This document shows positions 51,188 to 52,532 of a stretch of DNA of 52,532 bases, piece after piece. The first letter of the stretch is position 1. The number at the start of each line of letters is the position of its first letter. The notes under the pieces are model-generated. The model did not search any database, had not been told where the DNA came from, and was given only the letters and a program-made list of their open reading frames with translations. The DNA lies in contig DASWVC010000040.1 of assembly GCA_036401335.1 (NCBI GenBank), forward strand, positions 1 through 52,532. Direction: 5' to 3'. Position numbers and translations under genes: made by a program. The DNA comes from DASWVC01 sp036401335 (GTDB lineage: Bacteria > Verrucomicrobiota > Verrucomicrobiia > Chthoniobacterales > JAFAMB01).

Positions 51188-52042
51188 ATGACCATGAACG
51201 CAGTTCCGACCATTACCCTCAACAACGGCAAAACCATCCCTCAACTCGGGTTCGGGGTCTTCCAGATCGAGCCGAACGAGACCGCTAAGGCGGTCGCCGA
51301 GGCCGTTAAGATCGGCTATCGCCACATCGACACCGCAGAAATGTACCGCAACGAGAAAGGAGTCGGCGAGGGCGTCCGTGCCTCCGGCCTCGACCGCAGC
51401 GAAGTTTTCGTGACCAGTAAACTTCATAACGGGTCCCACCGTTCCGACGAAGCCCGTAAGGCGTTTGCTGCCACGCTGTCCGCACTCGGCTTTGACTACG
51501 TGGACCTGTTCTTGATCCACTGGCCCCTGCCCACGCTGTATGGCGGCGATTTCGTCTCGACTTGGAAAACGCTCGAGGAGTTTCACCGGGAAGGCCGGGC
51601 CCGTTCGATCGGCGTGTCAAATTTTCAGATTGGACATTTGCAGCGCCTCGCGTCCGAAACCGAGGTGGTTCCGGCGGTAAACCAGATCGAAGTCCACCCC
51701 TATTTCACAAACGAGGCCGTGCGGGGCCATGGCCGGGAGCACCAGATTGCCACGGAGGCGTGGTCGCCCATTGCACAGGGCAAGGTCCTCGGCGATCCCA
51801 CGATCACTCAGGTCGCCGGGAAGCTCGGCAAAACGCCCGCACAGGTCGTGCTGCGCTGGCACATTCAGCGGGGCGACATCGTGTTCCCCAAATCGGCGAC
51901 GCCGTCCCGCATGAAGGAAAACTTTGAGCTGTTTAACTTTGAACTCGAGCCTGCCGACCTCGACAAAATCAGCGCCCTTGACCGGGGCGAAGCCGGTCGC
52001 ACCGGTCCGAATCCGGACGCGTTCGATTACATTCCCGACTGA
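51188..52042 (+). CDS. Aldo/keto reductase
   Basis: 284 residues. The AKR catalytic tetrad is visible: D48 and Y53 in IDTAEMYRNE, K78 in FVTSKLH and H111 in FLIHWPLP. NADPH-binding GVSNFQIGHLQRL and FPKSATPSRMKENFELF are conserved. It reduces carbonyl compounds such as methylglyoxal or 2,5-diketogluconate; the natural substrate is unknown. Length is normal for the AKR5-type bacterial group. It is divergent from the sugar-binding protein gene and 69 bp upstream of a thioesterase gene. Confidence 0.93.
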   Translation: MTMNAVPTITLNNGKTIPQLGFGVFQIEPNETAKAVAEAVKIGYRHIDTAEMYRNEKGVGEGVRASGLDRSEVFVTSKLHNGSHRSDEARKAFAATLSALGFDYVDLFLIHWPLPTLYGGDFVSTWKTLEEFHREGRARSIGVSNFQIGHLQRLASETEVVPAVNQIEVHPYFTNEAVRGHGREHQIATEAWSPIAQGKVLGDPTITQVAGKLGKTPAQVVLRWHIQRGDIVFPKSATPSRMKENFELFNFELEPADLDKISALDRGEAGRTGPNPDAFDYIPD

Positions 52043-52111
52043 CCGGTCGGGAAACCAGCCGTAAATTCTGCTTACTGTTTTCGCCGGCCTTGATGGCGTG
52101 CCTGTAGAATC

Positions 52112-52528
52112 ATGCCCACCATGCCGAGAGTCTTTGCGCACACGTTCTCCATTCCCGGTGACGCGATTGATGAACTCGGGCACGTCAGCAATTTGAAATA
52201 CCTCGCCTGGATGCAGGACCTCGCGATCCAGCATTCCGAGGCACAAGGGTGGCCCGTGGAGCGCTACCTTGAGAACGGCGCGGTTTGGGTGGTGCGTTCC
52301 CATTTCATCACCTACCTGCGGCCCGCCTTCGCCGGCGAAACAATCACTCTGCAAACCTGGGTGGCCGGGTTTAAACCGCGAAGTTCGTCCCGCAGGTACT
52401 TGGTTTATCGAATGAGTGACCAGCGCCGGTTTGTGGAGGCCGAAACTGTCTGGGTGTATGTAGACCGCCGCGACGGTCGCCCTCGTCGGATTCCGGAGGA
52501 GCTCCGGGGCGCCTTCGAAACCGGCTAG
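52112..52528 (+). CDS. Acyl-CoA thioesterase, hotdog fold (4HBT family)
   Basis: 138 residues. The hotdog fold opens with FSIPGDAIDELGHVSNLKYLAWMQDLAIQHSEAQGW, where D-x-x-G-H-V-S-N-x-x-Y is the 4HBT signature with its catalytic Asp. The central strand FITYLRPAFAGETITLQTWV follows, and the closing YVDRRDGRPRRIPEEL is typical. It hydrolyses acyl-CoA or acyl-ACP thioesters. The gene is complete, ending four bases before the window edge. Confidence 0.9.
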   Translation: MPTMPRVFAHTFSIPGDAIDELGHVSNLKYLAWMQDLAIQHSEAQGWPVERYLENGAVWVVRSHFITYLRPAFAGETITLQTWVAGFKPRSSSRRYLVYRMSDQRRFVEAETVWVYVDRRDGRPRRIPEELRGAFETG

Positions 52529-52532
52529 GGCC

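Overview
The window is a GC-rich, gene-dense chromosomal segment carrying mostly housekeeping genes. Protein family content suggests a soil-type member of the Verrucomicrobiota, possibly Chthoniobacter-like: a prs-rplY-pth-rpsF-ssb cluster, murA-prmC-prfA-rpmE, a GuaB3-type protein, a rhomboid-like protein with a C-terminal helical domain, and a TerB/ABCG fusion. That placement is inference from gene families and order; no rRNA or tRNA gene is present to confirm it.

Layout. 1-2605: a three-gene cassette made of a phage-type single-strand-annealing-like protein, a RecB/Cas4-type nuclease with a four-cysteine cluster, and a small HTH-like protein. 2689-6108: dnaE. 6110-6542: a non-coding element with 17-bp perfect terminal inverted repeats and two REP-like hairpins. 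6641-9662: prs, rplY, pth, rpsF, ssb. 10108-12703: an AspT-type antiporter and its LysR regulator, divergent from a methyltransferase. 13899-15596: mazG and a rhomboid-like pseudoprotease. 15703-20150: a giant ABCG-type transporter coupled to an L,D-transpeptidase-like protein. 20171-21639: a CbiX-type chelatase plus a four-cysteine partner. 22070-24159: an amidohydrolase and a penicillin-binding carboxypeptidase.

24348-30779: a sigma-54 activator, rpoN, an exported protein coupled to rpoN, a MglA-like GTPase, then ExbB-ExbD-TonB-like. 30848-34450: a zinc-ribbon membrane protein, guaB3, fabF and an EamA transporter. 34630-38138 (minus strand): rpmE, prfA, prmC and murA. 38164-41462: an AMP-dependent ligase, a methyltransferase and a SorC-type regulator. 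41789-43839: galT-galE. 44018-45177: three small poorly characterised proteins, one a DUF2384-type antitoxin-like protein. 45339-48077: marR-tolC-pgeF. 48272-52528: icd, a sugar-binding protein, an aldo/keto reductase and a thioesterase.

The most unusual signal is non-coding. A family of 22-nt hairpins has a near-constant 6-nt loop (GTCCCT) and stems that differ between copies by compensatory changes. Most copies carry a GTAG-like tetranucleotide beside the stem, as in REP elements. They lie in intergenic gaps and are often accompanied by a second shared motif (CCGATACCCCG plus TTAGTNCCNTTNCC). Two further points are the annealing-protein/nuclease pair beside dnaE and the sigma-54 activator with GAFAGA in place of GAFTGA next to rpoN. 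No CRISPR array, insertion sequence transposase or tRNA gene was seen.
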